Shown: positions 16,522-25,611 of the stretch, one piece after another
Position numbering within the stretch: the first letter of the stretch is position 1
Layout of the letters: each line of letters starts with the position of its first letter
Assembly (NCBI RefSeq): GCF_937988725.1
Contig: NZ_CALKHS010000003.1
Span: 248,001-312,000 of the forward strand
Direction of reading: 5' to 3'
Length of the DNA: 64,000 nt
Source of the DNA: an uncultured Castellaniella sp.
GTDB taxonomy: Bacteria > Pseudomonadota > Gammaproteobacteria > Burkholderiales > Burkholderiaceae_B
Made by a program: the position numbers and the translations under genes
The notes under the pieces: generated by a model
The model's database searches: none
The model's input: only the letters and a program-made list of their open reading frames with translations
Told to the model about the DNA's origin: nothing

Positions 16522-17810
16522 CAGGGGTAGAGGCCGCGCACCTGGCGGGCTTCGAGGATGCGCGTGCAGGCCACGATGAAGGCCGCCGTGCGCAGCGACA
16601 CGCCGTGCTGGCGGGCCACGCCGGACATGGCGCTGTAGGCCGAGCGCATCATGGCTTCCAGGCGGTGATTGATTTCCTGTTCCGTCCAGAAGAAGCTGGA
16701 GAAGTCCTGCACCCATTCGAAGTAGCTGACCGTGACCCCGCCGGCGTTGGCGACCACGTCGGGCACGATGACCGTGCCCTTGGCCGAGATGATGTCGTCG
16801 GCTTCGGGGGTGGTCGGGCCGTTGGCGCCTTCGACCAGGATGCGGGTGTGGATCAGGTCGGCGTTTTCATGCGTGATCTGGCCTTCCAGGGCGGCCGGGA
16901 TCAGGATGTCGGTTTCCAGCGACCAGAATTCCTTGGGGCTGAGCGACTGGGTTCCGGCGGCGCCGCCCACGCCGCCCGTTTCGTGCACGTGGTCGATCAG
17001 GCCGGGGACGTTCAGGCCGCGTTCGTCGTAGACGATGCCGGTGTGGTCGTACACGGCGACGACCAGGGCGCCGGCTTCGTGGAACAGCCGCGCCGCCGTG
17101 CCGCCCACATTGCCGAAGCCCTGGATGGCGACGCGCGCGCCTTTGATGTCGATGCCCGATTCGCGCGCGGCTTCGCAGGCGATCACGTAGACGCCGCGCC
17201 CGGTGGCCTCGACGCGGCCCAGGCTGCCGCCCAGCGAGACGGGTTTGCCCGTCACCACGCCGGTCGTGGTGCAGCCCTCGTTCATGGAATACGTGTCCAT
17301 CATCCAGGCCATGACCTGGCCGTTCGTGTTGACGTCCGGCGCGGGGATGTCCTTGCTGGGCCCGATGATGTCGTGGATTTCGCTGGTGTAGCGGCGCGTG
17401 ATGCGTTCGAGTTCGGATTGGGAATGCTGGCGCGGATCGATGCGGATGCCGCCCTTGGCCCCGCCGAAGGGGAGGTTGACGGCGGCGGATTTCACCGACA
17501 TCCAGGCCGACAGGGCCATGACTTCGGACAGCGTGACGTCCTGGTGGAAGCGCACGCCGCCCTTGCCCGGCCCGCGCGACGTGTTGTGCTGCACCCGATA
17601 GCCTTCGAAGTGGGCCACGGTGCCGTTGTCCAGTTCGATGGGCACGTCCACGACCAGGATGCGCTTGGGGCGCTTCAGGGTTTCAACCCATCGGGCCAGG
17701 TTGCCCAGGTACGGAGTCACCCGGTCGACCTGCTCCAGGTAGATCCCCCAGGGCCCCGGATGAGCAGGGTCCAGATACGAGGGCAAGGGGTGGGAATGCG
17801 GTTCAGCCAT
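16521..17810 (-). CDS. gdhA: Glutamate dehydrogenase (Glu/Leu/Phe/Val dehydrogenase family)
   Basis: Interconverts glutamate and 2-oxoglutarate plus ammonia with NAD(P). The substrate-binding lysines lie in GGVRFHQDV and the catalytic segment PFGGAKGGIRIDP. GPSKDIPAPDVNTNGQVM and the Rossmann loop IQGFGNVGGTAA follow. The 429-residue length is typical of the shorter catabolic-type enzymes. ATG 17810 is chosen because AAAAGG lies at the right distance upstream and because the 25-residue upstream extension is not conserved-looking. It forms a translationally coupled operon with the asparaginase and is divergent from cysH. Cofactor preference cannot be told by eye. Confidence 0.95.
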   Translation of the reverse strand: MAEPHSHPLPSYLDPAHPGPWGIYLEQVDRVTPYLGNLARWVETLKRPKRILVVDVPIELDNGTVAHFEGYRVQHNTSRGPGKGGVRFHQDVTLSEVMALSAWMSVKSAAVNLPFGGAKGGIRIDPRQHSQSELERITRRYTSEIHDIIGPSKDIPAPDVNTNGQVMAWMMDTYSMNEGCTTTGVVTGKPVSLGGSLGRVEATGRGVYVIACEAARESGIDIKGARVAIQGFGNVGGTAARLFHEAGALVVAVYDHTGIVYDERGLNVPGLIDHVHETGGVGGAAGTQSLSPKEFWSLETDILIPAALEGQITHENADLIHTRILVEGANGPTTPEADDIISAKGTVIVPDVVANAGGVTVSYFEWVQDFSSFFWTEQEINHRLEAMMRSAYSAMSGVARQHGVSLRTAAFIVACTRILEARQVRGLYP

Positions 17811-18075
17811 GATGTGCAGCCTTTTGATGAATTCAGAAATGACAAGGACATACAACCGGCACCATTTTAGTGCGGCCCCGCGCATCTGTGGAGTCAGGGA
17901 AGATCATCATATGCGGCGGCGGGCGGTCCCGCCGCGCCGGTTGCGGCGCTTCCAGGGTTATATGGAATCAACGATTTGTTCGTTCCGTTGCGGCGCCCGC
18001 GCGGGCACACTGTTTTTCGTCGCGGGGCGTCGCCGCCTGTTTTCGCGACGCCCCCCATCCTGATGGAGACATGCC
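17811..18075. promoter_or_regulatory. Divergent region between gdhA and cysHDN
   Basis: No gene is seen. The middle is moderately AT-rich (TTATATGGAATCAACGATTT near 17957–17980), where control elements for the sulfate operon would be expected, but no certain promoter or CysB site could be assigned by eye. The right part holds a strong hairpin (18024–18054) followed by GGAGA, the likely ribosome site of cysH. Confidence 0.4.
18024..18054 (+). promoter_or_regulatory. Hairpin in the leader of cysHDN
   Basis: GGGGCGTCGC and GCGACGCCCC form a perfect 10-pair stem around an 11-base loop, ending about ten bases before the GGAGA ribosome site of cysH. No T-run follows. It could affect translation or mRNA stability. 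It does not resemble a SAM or other known riboswitch that I can recognise. Confidence 0.45.
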
Positions 18076-18792
18076 GTGCCCGCCGCCCTGACCGATCCGC
18101 TCCTGCTTCGTTGGCAAGCCTTGCTGGCCCGCCTGGAGACGATCGCGGCGGACCATCCCGACGCCGTCCTGGCCTCGTCCATGGGGGTGGAGGACACGCT
18201 GCTGATCCATGCCCTGGCGCAGCTGCCGCGGCCCCTGGGAGTCTTCATGCTGGATACAGGGCGGCTGCATGCGCAGACCCTCGGCATGGTGGACGTGATC
18301 CGGGATCGCTACGGCATCGAGGTGCGGGTCATGCATCCCGATCCCGCCGCCGTGCGGGCCCACGTGGCGGCGCATGGGGAATTCGCCTTCTACGACAGCG
18401 TCGCGCTGCGCAAGGAATGCTGCGGCATCCGCAAGGTCGAACCCTTGCGCCGGGCGCTGGCGGGGCGTTCGGCCTGGATCACCGGGCAGCGCCGCGAACA
18501 GTCCGTGACCCGCACGGACCTGCCCGAGTCGCAGCGGGACGAGACCTTCGGGCTGCGGAAATACAACCCGCTGGCGGCCTGGACGACCGACGAGGTCTGG
18601 GCCGTCGTGCGGGCGCTGGACATTCCCTACAACCCCCTGCATGACCGAGGCTATCCGTCCATCGGCTGCGAGCCCTGTACCCGCGCCGTGCGCCCGGGCG
18701 AAGACCCCCGCGCCGGCCGCTGGTGGTGGGAACAGCGCGACAGCCGCGAATGCGGCCTGCATGCCTCCAATCTTAGAGAAACTTCATCATGA
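18076..18792 (+). CDS. cysH: Assimilatory APS reductase (CysH, Fe-S type)
   Basis: Reduces adenylyl sulfate to sulfite with thioredoxin-type reductants in assimilatory sulfate reduction. The 238-residue protein has the paired cysteines CCGIRKVEPL, the GCEPCTR pair and the C-terminal redox motif ECGLH. The CC...CxxC set marks the [4Fe-4S] APS reductase branch rather than the PAPS reductase of E. coli, which lacks it. This agrees with a cysN without an APS-kinase domain downstream. The start is GTG, with GGAGA about eight bases upstream; the nearby ATG at 18071 is out of frame. The stop overlaps the cysD start (ATGA). Confidence 0.94.
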   Translation: MPAALTDPLLLRWQALLARLETIAADHPDAVLASSMGVEDTLLIHALAQLPRPLGVFMLDTGRLHAQTLGMVDVIRDRYGIEVRVMHPDPAAVRAHVAAHGEFAFYDSVALRKECCGIRKVEPLRRALAGRSAWITGQRREQSVTRTDLPESQRDETFGLRKYNPLAAWTTDEVWAVVRALDIPYNPLHDRGYPSIGCEPCTRAVRPGEDPRAGRWWWEQRDSRECGLHASNLRETSS

Positions 18793-19706
18793 CGACTGCG
18801 ATTGCTTCCTCGACCCGTACCCACCTGGACTGGCTGGAATCCGAAGCCATCCACATCCTGCGCGAAGTGGCCGCCGAATGCGCCCGGCCCGTGCTGCTGT
18901 TTTCCGGGGGCAAGGATTCCTGCGTGCTGCTGCGGCTGGCGGAAAAGGCCTTCCGGCCGGGGCGCTTCCCCTTTCCCCTGATGCACATCGACACCGGGCA
19001 CAACTTCCCCGAAGTCATCGAATTCCGGGATCGCCGCGTGGCGGAACTGGGGGAGGAACTGATCGTGCGCGGGGTCGAGGACTCCATCGCCCGGGGCACG
19101 GTGGTGCTGCGCCACGCCACGGATTCGCGCAATGCCGCCCAGGCCACGACGCTGCTGGAAGCCATCGCGGAATTCGGCTTCGACGCCTGCATCGGCGGCG
19201 CCCGGCGCGATGAGGAAAAAGCCCGCGCCAAAGAGCGCATCTGTTCCTTCCGAGACGAGTTCGGCCAGTGGGATCCCAAGGCCCAGCGCCCCGAACTCTG
19301 GAACCTGTACAACACGCGCGTCCACCCCGGCGAGAACATCCGCGTGTTCCCCATTTCCAACTGGACGGAACTGGACGTCTGGCAATACATCGAACGCGAA
19401 GGGCTGGACCTGCCGTCCCTGTATTACGCGCATGAACGCGAGGTCGTGCGCCGCCAGGGCCTGCTGGTCCCCGTGACCCCGCTGACGCCGCCGCGCGAAG
19501 GCGAGCGGGGCGAGCGCCTGACCGTGCGCTTCCGCACCGTGGGCGACGTGTCCTGCACCTGCCCGGTGGCCTCCGACGCCGCCACGCCGGCCGACATCAT
19601 CGCCGAGACGGCCGTCGCCACCCTGACCGAGCGCGGCGCCACGCGCATGGACGACCAGACCTCCGAAGCATCGATGGAACGGCGCAAGAAACAAGGATAT
19701 TTCTGA
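18789..19706 (+). CDS. cysD: Sulfate adenylyltransferase subunit 2
   Basis: Catalytic subunit of ATP sulfurylase, forming APS from ATP and sulfate together with CysN. The PP-loop motif is LLFSGGKDSCVLLRLA near residues 36–51, followed by MHIDTGHNFPEVIEFRD. RRDEEKARAKERICSFRDE and the C-terminal SMERRKKQGYF are classic CysD features. Length is 305 residues. It overlaps cysH by four bases and cysN by one, so the three genes are one coupled operon acting in order: activation (CysD/CysN), then reduction (CysH). Confidence 0.97.
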   Translation: MTTAIASSTRTHLDWLESEAIHILREVAAECARPVLLFSGGKDSCVLLRLAEKAFRPGRFPFPLMHIDTGHNFPEVIEFRDRRVAELGEELIVRGVEDSIARGTVVLRHATDSRNAAQATTLLEAIAEFGFDACIGGARRDEEKARAKERICSFRDEFGQWDPKAQRPELWNLYNTRVHPGENIRVFPISNWTELDVWQYIEREGLDLPSLYYAHEREVVRRQGLLVPVTPLTPPREGERGERLTVRFRTVGDVSCTCPVASDAATPADIIAETAVATLTERGATRMDDQTSEASMERRKKQGYF

Positions 19707-21007
19707 TGAACGCAATCAATGAACAATGGCCGGCCGACCCTGAAACCGGGGTGCTGCGCCTGATCACGGCGGGGTCCGTGGACGATGGCAAATCCACGCT
19801 GATCGGGCGCCTGCTGCTGGACAGCAAGGGCGTGTTCGCCGATCAGCTGCAGGCCATCGCCGGGTCCAAGTACACCCGGGCGCCGGACGCGCAATACGAC
19901 CTGGCCCTGCTGACCGACGGCCTGGAAGCCGAGCGCGAGCAGGGCATCACCATCGACGTCGCCTACCGCTATTTCGCCACCCCGGCGCGCAAGTTCATCG
20001 TGGCGGACGCGCCCGGACACGAACAGTACACGCGCAACATGGTCACGGGGGCTTCGACGGCGGATGCCGCCATCATCCTGATCGACGCCAGCCGCGTGGC
20101 CGACGGCGAACTGCTGCCGCAGACCAAGCGGCACAGCACCCTGGCGCGCCTGCTGGGCCTGCAGCACATCATCGTGGCCGTGAACAAGATGGATCTGGTG
20201 AACTGGGACAAGGCGGTGTTCGACCGCATCCACGCCGCCTACCAGGACCTGGCCGCGCGGCTGGAGATCCCCCGTTTCCATATCGTGCCCCTGTCGGCCC
20301 TGTCGGGCGACAACGTCGTCCAGCCCAGCGGCCTGGCGCCCTGGTATCGCGGCCTGCCGCTCTTGCCGCTGCTGGAAAGCCTGCCGCTGGACCCGCATCA
20401 GGGCAACGGCCAGGCGCGCTTTTTCGTGCAGTGGGTGATCCGCCATCAGGGCAGCGGTCCCAATGCTTTCCGGGGCTATGCCGGCCAGCTGCAGGGCGGC
20501 GCCTGGCGGGTGGGCGACACCGTGCGGGTTCTGCCCAGCCAGGAACCGGCGACCATCGCGCGCCTGTTGCGCGGCGACCGGGAACTGGATGAAGCCCGGC
20601 CGGGGGACAGCATCACCGTGGTGCTGGATCGGGACATCGACGTGTCGCGCGGCGACCTGCTGGTCGACGGCCATGCGCAGCCCGCGCTGCGGCAGGATTT
20701 CGACGCGGACCTGTGCTGGCTGGACCAGCAGGCCCTGAATCCCGCCCGCCTGTACTGGCTGAAGCTGGGCAGCCGCCTGACCCAGGCCCGGATCCAGGCG
20801 GTGCAGACCCGGCGCGACATCCATGAATTGCGCGCGGTGGAGTGGAACGGCACCCTGGCCATGAACGACATCGGCCGGGTCCGCCTGCGGACCCGCGACG
20901 CCCTGGCGCTGGATGACTATGAAACGCAGCGGGCGACGGGGTCGTTCATCCTGATCGACACCGCCACGAACCAGACGGCGGCCGCCGGGCTGGTGCGCCT
21001 GGGGTGA
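19706..21007 (+). CDS. cysN: Sulfate adenylyltransferase subunit 1 (GTPase)
   Basis: Regulatory GTPase subunit of ATP sulfurylase; GTP hydrolysis drives APS synthesis by CysD. G1 is GSVDDGKSTLIGRLL (about residues 16–30), the G3 region is DAPGHEQYTRNM, and G4 is NKMDLV. Elongation-factor-like beta-barrel domains follow. At 433 residues there is no C-terminal APS kinase domain (CysC), unlike bifunctional NodQ-type proteins, consistent with the APS-reducing route. The stop lies 15 bases from the convergent Crp/Fnr gene with no clear terminator between them. Confidence 0.97.
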   Translation: MNAINEQWPADPETGVLRLITAGSVDDGKSTLIGRLLLDSKGVFADQLQAIAGSKYTRAPDAQYDLALLTDGLEAEREQGITIDVAYRYFATPARKFIVADAPGHEQYTRNMVTGASTADAAIILIDASRVADGELLPQTKRHSTLARLLGLQHIIVAVNKMDLVNWDKAVFDRIHAAYQDLAARLEIPRFHIVPLSALSGDNVVQPSGLAPWYRGLPLLPLLESLPLDPHQGNGQARFFVQWVIRHQGSGPNAFRGYAGQLQGGAWRVGDTVRVLPSQEPATIARLLRGDRELDEARPGDSITVVLDRDIDVSRGDLLVDGHAQPALRQDFDADLCWLDQQALNPARLYWLKLGSRLTQARIQAVQTRRDIHELRAVEWNGTLAMNDIGRVRLRTRDALALDDYETQRATGSFILIDTATNQTAAAGLVRLG

Positions 21008-21022
21008 TCGCGGCCCCGGGCG

Positions 21023-21697
21023 TCATACCCCGTACTGCTTCAGGCCGTCCAGGTCCAGCACCTGGACGGCGCCGTATTCGACCTTCAACAGCCGGGCCGC
21101 TTCCAGGGCGCGCAGCGCCTGGTTGGTGCGCTGGCGGGAGATGCGGGCCAGATAGCCGATTTCTTCCTGGGTGATTTCCAGGCGGGTGGAATTGCCGGGA
21201 TACAGCAGCGGATTGAACAGTTCCGCCAGGCAGCGGGCGACGCGCGCGTCCGGGGCCAGCAGGCGATCGTGCTCGGCCTTGCCGATGAACTGGGCCACCC
21301 GTTCGTTCAACTGATGCAGCAGGAAGCGGTTGAAGGGAATACTGTTGTCCAGCAGCCAGTCGAAGGTGTCGCCGCGCAGCCGGGCGATGACGCTGCGGCG
21401 CAGGGCGATGATGTCGTATTTGCGGGCTTCGCGTTTCAGCAGGGAGCCTTCGCCGATCCAGCCGCCCGCGGGAACGCCCGTCAGCGAGGCCAGCTTGCCG
21501 TCGGCATTGCCCACCGAGACCTTGATCAGGCCGTCGATCACCCCGATCCATGCGCCGGCCACCACGCCCTTGTGTTCGATGATGGTCCCGGCCTCGACCT
21601 GGGCCAGGGTCGTGTCGCGGATGACGCGGGCCTGCTGGGCGTCGTCCAGCAAGTCAAACCAGGCGGCATGGGTCTGCAAAGCCCGTGACAGGTTCAT
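21023..21697 (-). CDS. Crp/Fnr family transcriptional regulator
   Basis: DNA-binding regulator of 224 residues: N-terminal cyclic-nucleotide-binding-like beta-roll (about 20–120), a dimerisation helix, and a C-terminal winged helix with ITQEEIGYLARISRQRTNQA as the recognition region. It lacks the N-terminal cysteine cluster of FNR (the only Cys is in VARCLAEL), so it is not an oxygen-sensing Fe-S type. Whether it binds cAMP is unclear. It is divergent from the acyl-CoA synthetase/ABC importer cassette across 147 bases, so control of that cassette is a reasonable guess. It could equally control the adjacent sulfur genes or act elsewhere. Confidence 0.92.
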   Translation of the reverse strand: MNLSRALQTHAAWFDLLDDAQQARVIRDTTLAQVEAGTIIEHKGVVAGAWIGVIDGLIKVSVGNADGKLASLTGVPAGGWIGEGSLLKREARKYDIIALRRSVIARLRGDTFDWLLDNSIPFNRFLLHQLNERVAQFIGKAEHDRLLAPDARVARCLAELFNPLLYPGNSTRLEITQEEIGYLARISRQRTNQALRALEAARLLKVEYGAVQVLDLDGLKQYGV

Positions 21698-21844
21698 GGG
21701 GAATTACCCTAGATCGTATGCGAATGTCATATGTGCGACAGTCCGGCGTGGATGCGCCCTGTACCTTAGGACGCATGACGCCCCGGATAAGGGGCGCACC
21801 ACCCGGCCGCCTGCGATGGCATGCGGCCTGGCCAAGGAGACATC

Positions 21845-23806
21845 ATGGTACAGGAATCCGCCGCGGCGGTGACGTTCCCCGCCTTGTTGATGCACCATGC
21901 GCAGGCGCGCGGCCAGCGGCCTGCCATCCGGGAAAAGGACCTGGGCATCTGGCAGACCCTCAACTGGCGCCAGGTGGCCGACGAAGTCCGCCGCATCGCG
22001 GCCGGGCTGGCCGATCTGGGCGTGGCCGCGGGCGAGCACGTGGCCGTCGTGGGTGAAAATCGTCCTCGGCTGTATATGGCGATGATGGCCGCCCAGTGCC
22101 TGGGGGCCATTCCGGTGCCGCTCTACCAGGATGCCGTGGCCGAGGAAATGGCTTTCGTCCTGCAGGACGCCGAGGTCGGCGTCGTCGTCGTGGAAGACCA
22201 GGAACAGCTGGACAAGATGCTGGAAGTCTCCGGCCGCTGCCCGGCGCTGCGGGCGCTGGTCTACGACGATCCGCGCGGCCTGCGCCACTACCGCGACGCC
22301 CGGCTGCTGTCCTGGGAAGCCCTGCTGGAACGCGGCGACGCCCGCATCGGCCAGCGGCCCGGGGAAATCGACGAGCGCATGGCCGCCGTCGGGCCGGCCG
22401 ACACGGCAGCCATGTTCTATACCTCCGGCACCACGGGCAAGCCCAAGGGCGTGGTGCTCAGCCACCAGGCGCTGATCGACCGGGCGCGGGTGATCGAGCG
22501 CTTCGAGGGCCTGACCGACCAGGAAGACGTGCTGGCCTACCTGCCGCCCGCCTGGATCGGCCAGAACATGTTTTCCTACACGCAGTTCCTGACCACCGGC
22601 TTCACGGTGAATCATCCCGAATCGCCGGATACGGTGTCCATCGACATGCGCGACATCGGCCCCACCTACTATTTCGCGCCGCCCCGGGTGCTGGAAGGCC
22701 TGCTCACCCACGTCATGATCCGCATGGAAGACGCCGGCCGCTTCAAGCGCTGGCTGTTCCATCGGGCGATGCGCCTGGCGCGGCGGGTCGGTACGCACGT
22801 GCTGGACGGCGACGGGTCCGTGGGGGCCTGGGACCGCTTCAAATATGCGCTGGGGGACCTGCTGATCTACGGGCCGCTGCGCAATACCCTGGGCATGAGC
22901 CGGGTCCGCGTGGCGTACACGGCGGGCGAGGCCATCGGGCCGGATCTGTTCGTCTTCTACCGGTCCATCGGCATCAACCTGAAGCAGCTGTACGGTTCCA
23001 CCGAGACCTCGGTCTTCGTCTGCGTTCAGGCCAACGGCCAAGTGCGCGACGACACGGTGGGGCCGCCCTGCGAAGGCGTGGACATCCGCGTGGCCGACAC
23101 CGGAGAGATCCAGGTGCGCAGCCCCGGGCTGTTCACCGGCTACTACCGGAATCCCCAGGCGACGGCCGAATCCTATACGCAGGACGGCTGGTATCACACC
23201 GGGGACGCTGGCTACCTGGACGCGGACGGCCAGCTCAAGATCATCGACCGCGCGAAGGACGTCGGGCATCTGGCGGACGGCAGCCTGTTCGCGCCCAAGT
23301 ACATCGAAAACAAGCTCAAGTTCTTCCCCTTCATCAAGGAAGCCGTGGCCTTCGGCGCCGACCGCCCGGAGGTCTGCGCCTTCGTGAACATCGACCTGGA
23401 GGCCGTCGGCAACTGGGCCGAACGGCGCGGGTTGCCCTACGCCGGCTACACCGACCTGGCCTCCAAGGACGAGGTCTACGACCTGATCCGCGACTGCGTC
23501 GAGCAGACCAACCGGGACCTGGCGCAGGACCCGAAGCTGTCGGCGTCGCAGATCGCCCGGTTCCTGATCCTCCACAAGGAACTGGACCCCGATGACGACG
23601 AACTGACCCGCACCCGCAAAGTCCGCCGCGCCTTCATCGCCCAGAAATACGCCGTGCTGGTGGACGCCCTGTTCGAGGGCCGCGCCCGGCAGTACGTCGA
23701 AACCGAGGTGAAGTTCGAAGACGGGCGCAGCGGCCGGATCGCCGCCGACCTGCGGATCGAACCGGCCGCCGTCGCCCGGCCCGAAGCCCTGAAGAAGGTG
23801 GCCTGA
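21845..23806 (+). CDS. AMP-forming acyl-CoA synthetase (first gene of importer cassette)
   Basis: ANL-superfamily ligase of 653 residues that should activate a carboxylic acid to its CoA thioester through an acyl-adenylate. The P-loop is FYTSGTTGKPKGVVLS (from about residue 191). The A5 motif is YGSTETSVF, the A7 region is DGWYHTGDAGYLD, and the C-terminal catalytic lysine is near LTRTRKVRRAF. Size and spacing match long-chain acyl-CoA synthetase relatives encoded beside Liv-type ABC importers. AAGGAGA precedes ATG 21845, so this start is preferred to one eight codons upstream. The stop touches the livG-like start directly. The chain-length or aromatic preference is not decided by sequence. 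Confidence 0.93.
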   Translation: MVQESAAAVTFPALLMHHAQARGQRPAIREKDLGIWQTLNWRQVADEVRRIAAGLADLGVAAGEHVAVVGENRPRLYMAMMAAQCLGAIPVPLYQDAVAEEMAFVLQDAEVGVVVVEDQEQLDKMLEVSGRCPALRALVYDDPRGLRHYRDARLLSWEALLERGDARIGQRPGEIDERMAAVGPADTAAMFYTSGTTGKPKGVVLSHQALIDRARVIERFEGLTDQEDVLAYLPPAWIGQNMFSYTQFLTTGFTVNHPESPDTVSIDMRDIGPTYYFAPPRVLEGLLTHVMIRMEDAGRFKRWLFHRAMRLARRVGTHVLDGDGSVGAWDRFKYALGDLLIYGPLRNTLGMSRVRVAYTAGEAIGPDLFVFYRSIGINLKQLYGSTETSVFVCVQANGQVRDDTVGPPCEGVDIRVADTGEIQVRSPGLFTGYYRNPQATAESYTQDGWYHTGDAGYLDADGQLKIIDRAKDVGHLADGSLFAPKYIENKLKFFPFIKEAVAFGADRPEVCAFVNIDLEAVGNWAERRGLPYAGYTDLASKDEVYDLIRDCVEQTNRDLAQDPKLSASQIARFLILHKELDPDDDELTRTRKVRRAFIAQKYAVLVDALFEGRARQYVETEVKFEDGRSGRIAADLRIEPAAVARPEALKKVA

Positions 23807-24640
23807 ATGACCGAACAGATCGCCTCCGTGGCGGACGAACTCCAGCCCGGCGCCGCCCGCGCCGCCCGCATCGGGCCGGCCATCCTGGACCTGCAGAACA
23901 TTTCCCTGTCCTTCGGCGGGGTCAAGGCCCTGACCGACATCTCCTTCGACGTGCGCGAACACGAAATCCGCGCCATCATCGGCCCCAATGGCGCGGGGAA
24001 AAGCTCCATGCTGAACGTCATCAACGGCGTCTACACCCCGCAGGAAGGCCGCATCCTGCTGCAGGACCAGCAGTTCACGCGCATGAATCCGCGCCGCGCC
24101 GCCGAAATGGGCATCGCCCGCACCTTCCAGAACCTGGCCCTGTTCAAGGGCATGAGCGTGCTGGACAACATCATGACCGGCCGCAATCTGCGCATGAAAA
24201 GCGGGGTGCTGGCCCAGGCCCTGCGCCTGGGCTCGGCCGAACGCGAGGAGCTCGCCCACCGCGCCGTCGTGGAAAACATCATCGACTTCCTGGAAATCCA
24301 GGCCTGGCGCAAGACGCCCGTCGGACGCCTGCCCTACGGCCTGCAAAAGCGCGTCGACCTGGGCCGCGCCCTGGCCATGGAACCGCGCATCCTGTTGCTG
24401 GACGAGCCCATGGCCGGCATGAACATGGAAGAAAAGCAGGACATGAGCCGCTACATCCTGGACGTGAACGACGAGTTCGGCACGACCATCGTGCTGATCG
24501 AGCACGACATGGGCGTGGTGATGGATATTTCCGACCGGGTGGTGGTGCTGGACTACGGCCGCAAGATCGGCGACGGCACGCCCGACGAAGTCCGGGGCAA
24601 TCCGGAAGTCATCCGCGCCTATCTGGGCACCACACACTAG
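23807..24640 (+). CDS. livG: Branched-chain-amino-acid-type ABC transporter ATP-binding protein (LivG type)
   Basis: One of two ATPases energising the importer. Walker A is GPNGAGKSSML (about residues 61–71). The signature region is degenerate: LPYGLQKRVDLGRALAMEP replaces LSGGQ, common in LivG. Walker B is ILLLDEPMAGM and the switch His is in IEHDMG. Length is 277 residues. It starts immediately after the ligase stop (TGA-ATG), nine bases before the first permease gene. The symbol reflects homology only: the presence of two ligases suggests an organic acid rather than leucine as substrate. Confidence 0.94.
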   Translation: MTEQIASVADELQPGAARAARIGPAILDLQNISLSFGGVKALTDISFDVREHEIRAIIGPNGAGKSSMLNVINGVYTPQEGRILLQDQQFTRMNPRRAAEMGIARTFQNLALFKGMSVLDNIMTGRNLRMKSGVLAQALRLGSAEREELAHRAVVENIIDFLEIQAWRKTPVGRLPYGLQKRVDLGRALAMEPRILLLDEPMAGMNMEEKQDMSRYILDVNDEFGTTIVLIEHDMGVVMDISDRVVVLDYGRKIGDGTPDEVRGNPEVIRAYLGTTH

Positions 24641-24649
24641 GGAAACAGC

Positions 24650-25579
24650 ATGGGATTCTTTCTGGAAACCGTGATCGGCGGCCTGATGAGCGGCATGCTG
24701 TATGCGCTGGTGGCGCTGGGCTTCGTACTGATCTTCAAGGCCTCGGGGGTGTTCAACTTCGCCCAGGGCGCCATGGTGCTGATCGCCGCCCTGGCCATGG
24801 CCCGGCTGTCGGGCTGGATCGACGGCTGGCTGGGCGGGCAGTCCCTGTGGCTGGCCAACCTGCTGGCCTTCGCGCTTAGCGCCGCCTTCATGTGGCTGAT
24901 CGCCGTGCTGGTCGAACGCTGGGTGCTGCGCCACCTGGTCAACCAGGAAGCCACCACCTTGCTGATGGCCACGATCGGCATCAGCTATTTCCTGGACGGC
25001 ATCGGCCAGATCCTGTTCGGCAGTTCGGTGTATTCGATCGACGTGGGCATGCCCAAGGACCCGGTCATCATCCTCGATTCCATGTTCGAAGGCGGCGTCC
25101 TGGTCAGCCTGGAAGACCTGACCGCGGCGGTCGTGGCCGCCGTGCTGGTCGCCGCGCTGGCGTTCTTCTTTCAGTACACCACGGTGGGGCGGGCCCTGCG
25201 CGCCGTGGCCGACGATCACCAGGCGGCCCAGTCGGTGGGCATCCCCCTGAACCGCATCTGGGTGGTGGTCTGGACCGTCGCGGGCCTGGTGGCCCTGGTG
25301 ACGGGCATCGTCTGGGGGTCGAAGTTCGGCGTGCAGTTCACCCTGTCCACCGCCGCCCTGCGGGCGCTGCCGGTGGTGATCCTGGGCGGGCTGACCTCGG
25401 TGCCGGGGGCCATCGTGGGCGGTCTCATCATCGGCGTGGGCGAAAAACTGTCCGAGGTCTACCTGGGGCCGTTCGTGGGCGGCGGCATCGAGATCTGGTT
25501 CGCCTACGTGCTGGCCCTGGTGTTCCTGCTGTTCCGTCCGCAGGGGCTGTTCGGCGAAAAAATCATTGACCGCGTCTGA
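24650..25579 (+). CDS. livH: Liv-type ABC transporter permease (LivH)
   Basis: Inner-membrane permease of 309 residues with about eight hydrophobic segments. The N-terminus GLMSGMLYALVALGFVLIFK and the internal RALRAVADDHQAAQSVGI motif (the cytoplasmic loop that contacts the ATPase) identify the LivH subfamily. ILGGLTSVPGAIVGG near the C-terminus is also characteristic. AGGGAAA precedes the ATG. It is the third gene of the cassette. Confidence 0.94.
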   Translation: MGFFLETVIGGLMSGMLYALVALGFVLIFKASGVFNFAQGAMVLIAALAMARLSGWIDGWLGGQSLWLANLLAFALSAAFMWLIAVLVERWVLRHLVNQEATTLLMATIGISYFLDGIGQILFGSSVYSIDVGMPKDPVIILDSMFEGGVLVSLEDLTAAVVAAVLVAALAFFFQYTTVGRALRAVADDHQAAQSVGIPLNRIWVVVWTVAGLVALVTGIVWGSKFGVQFTLSTAALRALPVVILGGLTSVPGAIVGGLIIGVGEKLSEVYLGPFVGGGIEIWFAYVLALVFLLFRPQGLFGEKIIDRV

Positions 25580-25611
25580 CCGGTTCAGGCGTCACGGGGG
25601 AGTCCGCATCC

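Noticed and set aside
21704..25219. Very long minus-strand open frame (over 1,100 codons) opposite the ligase and importer genes
   Set aside because: It runs antisense to several well-identified genes, and its translation is His/Gln/Asp-rich without domains, as expected for reverse frames of GC-rich coding DNA.
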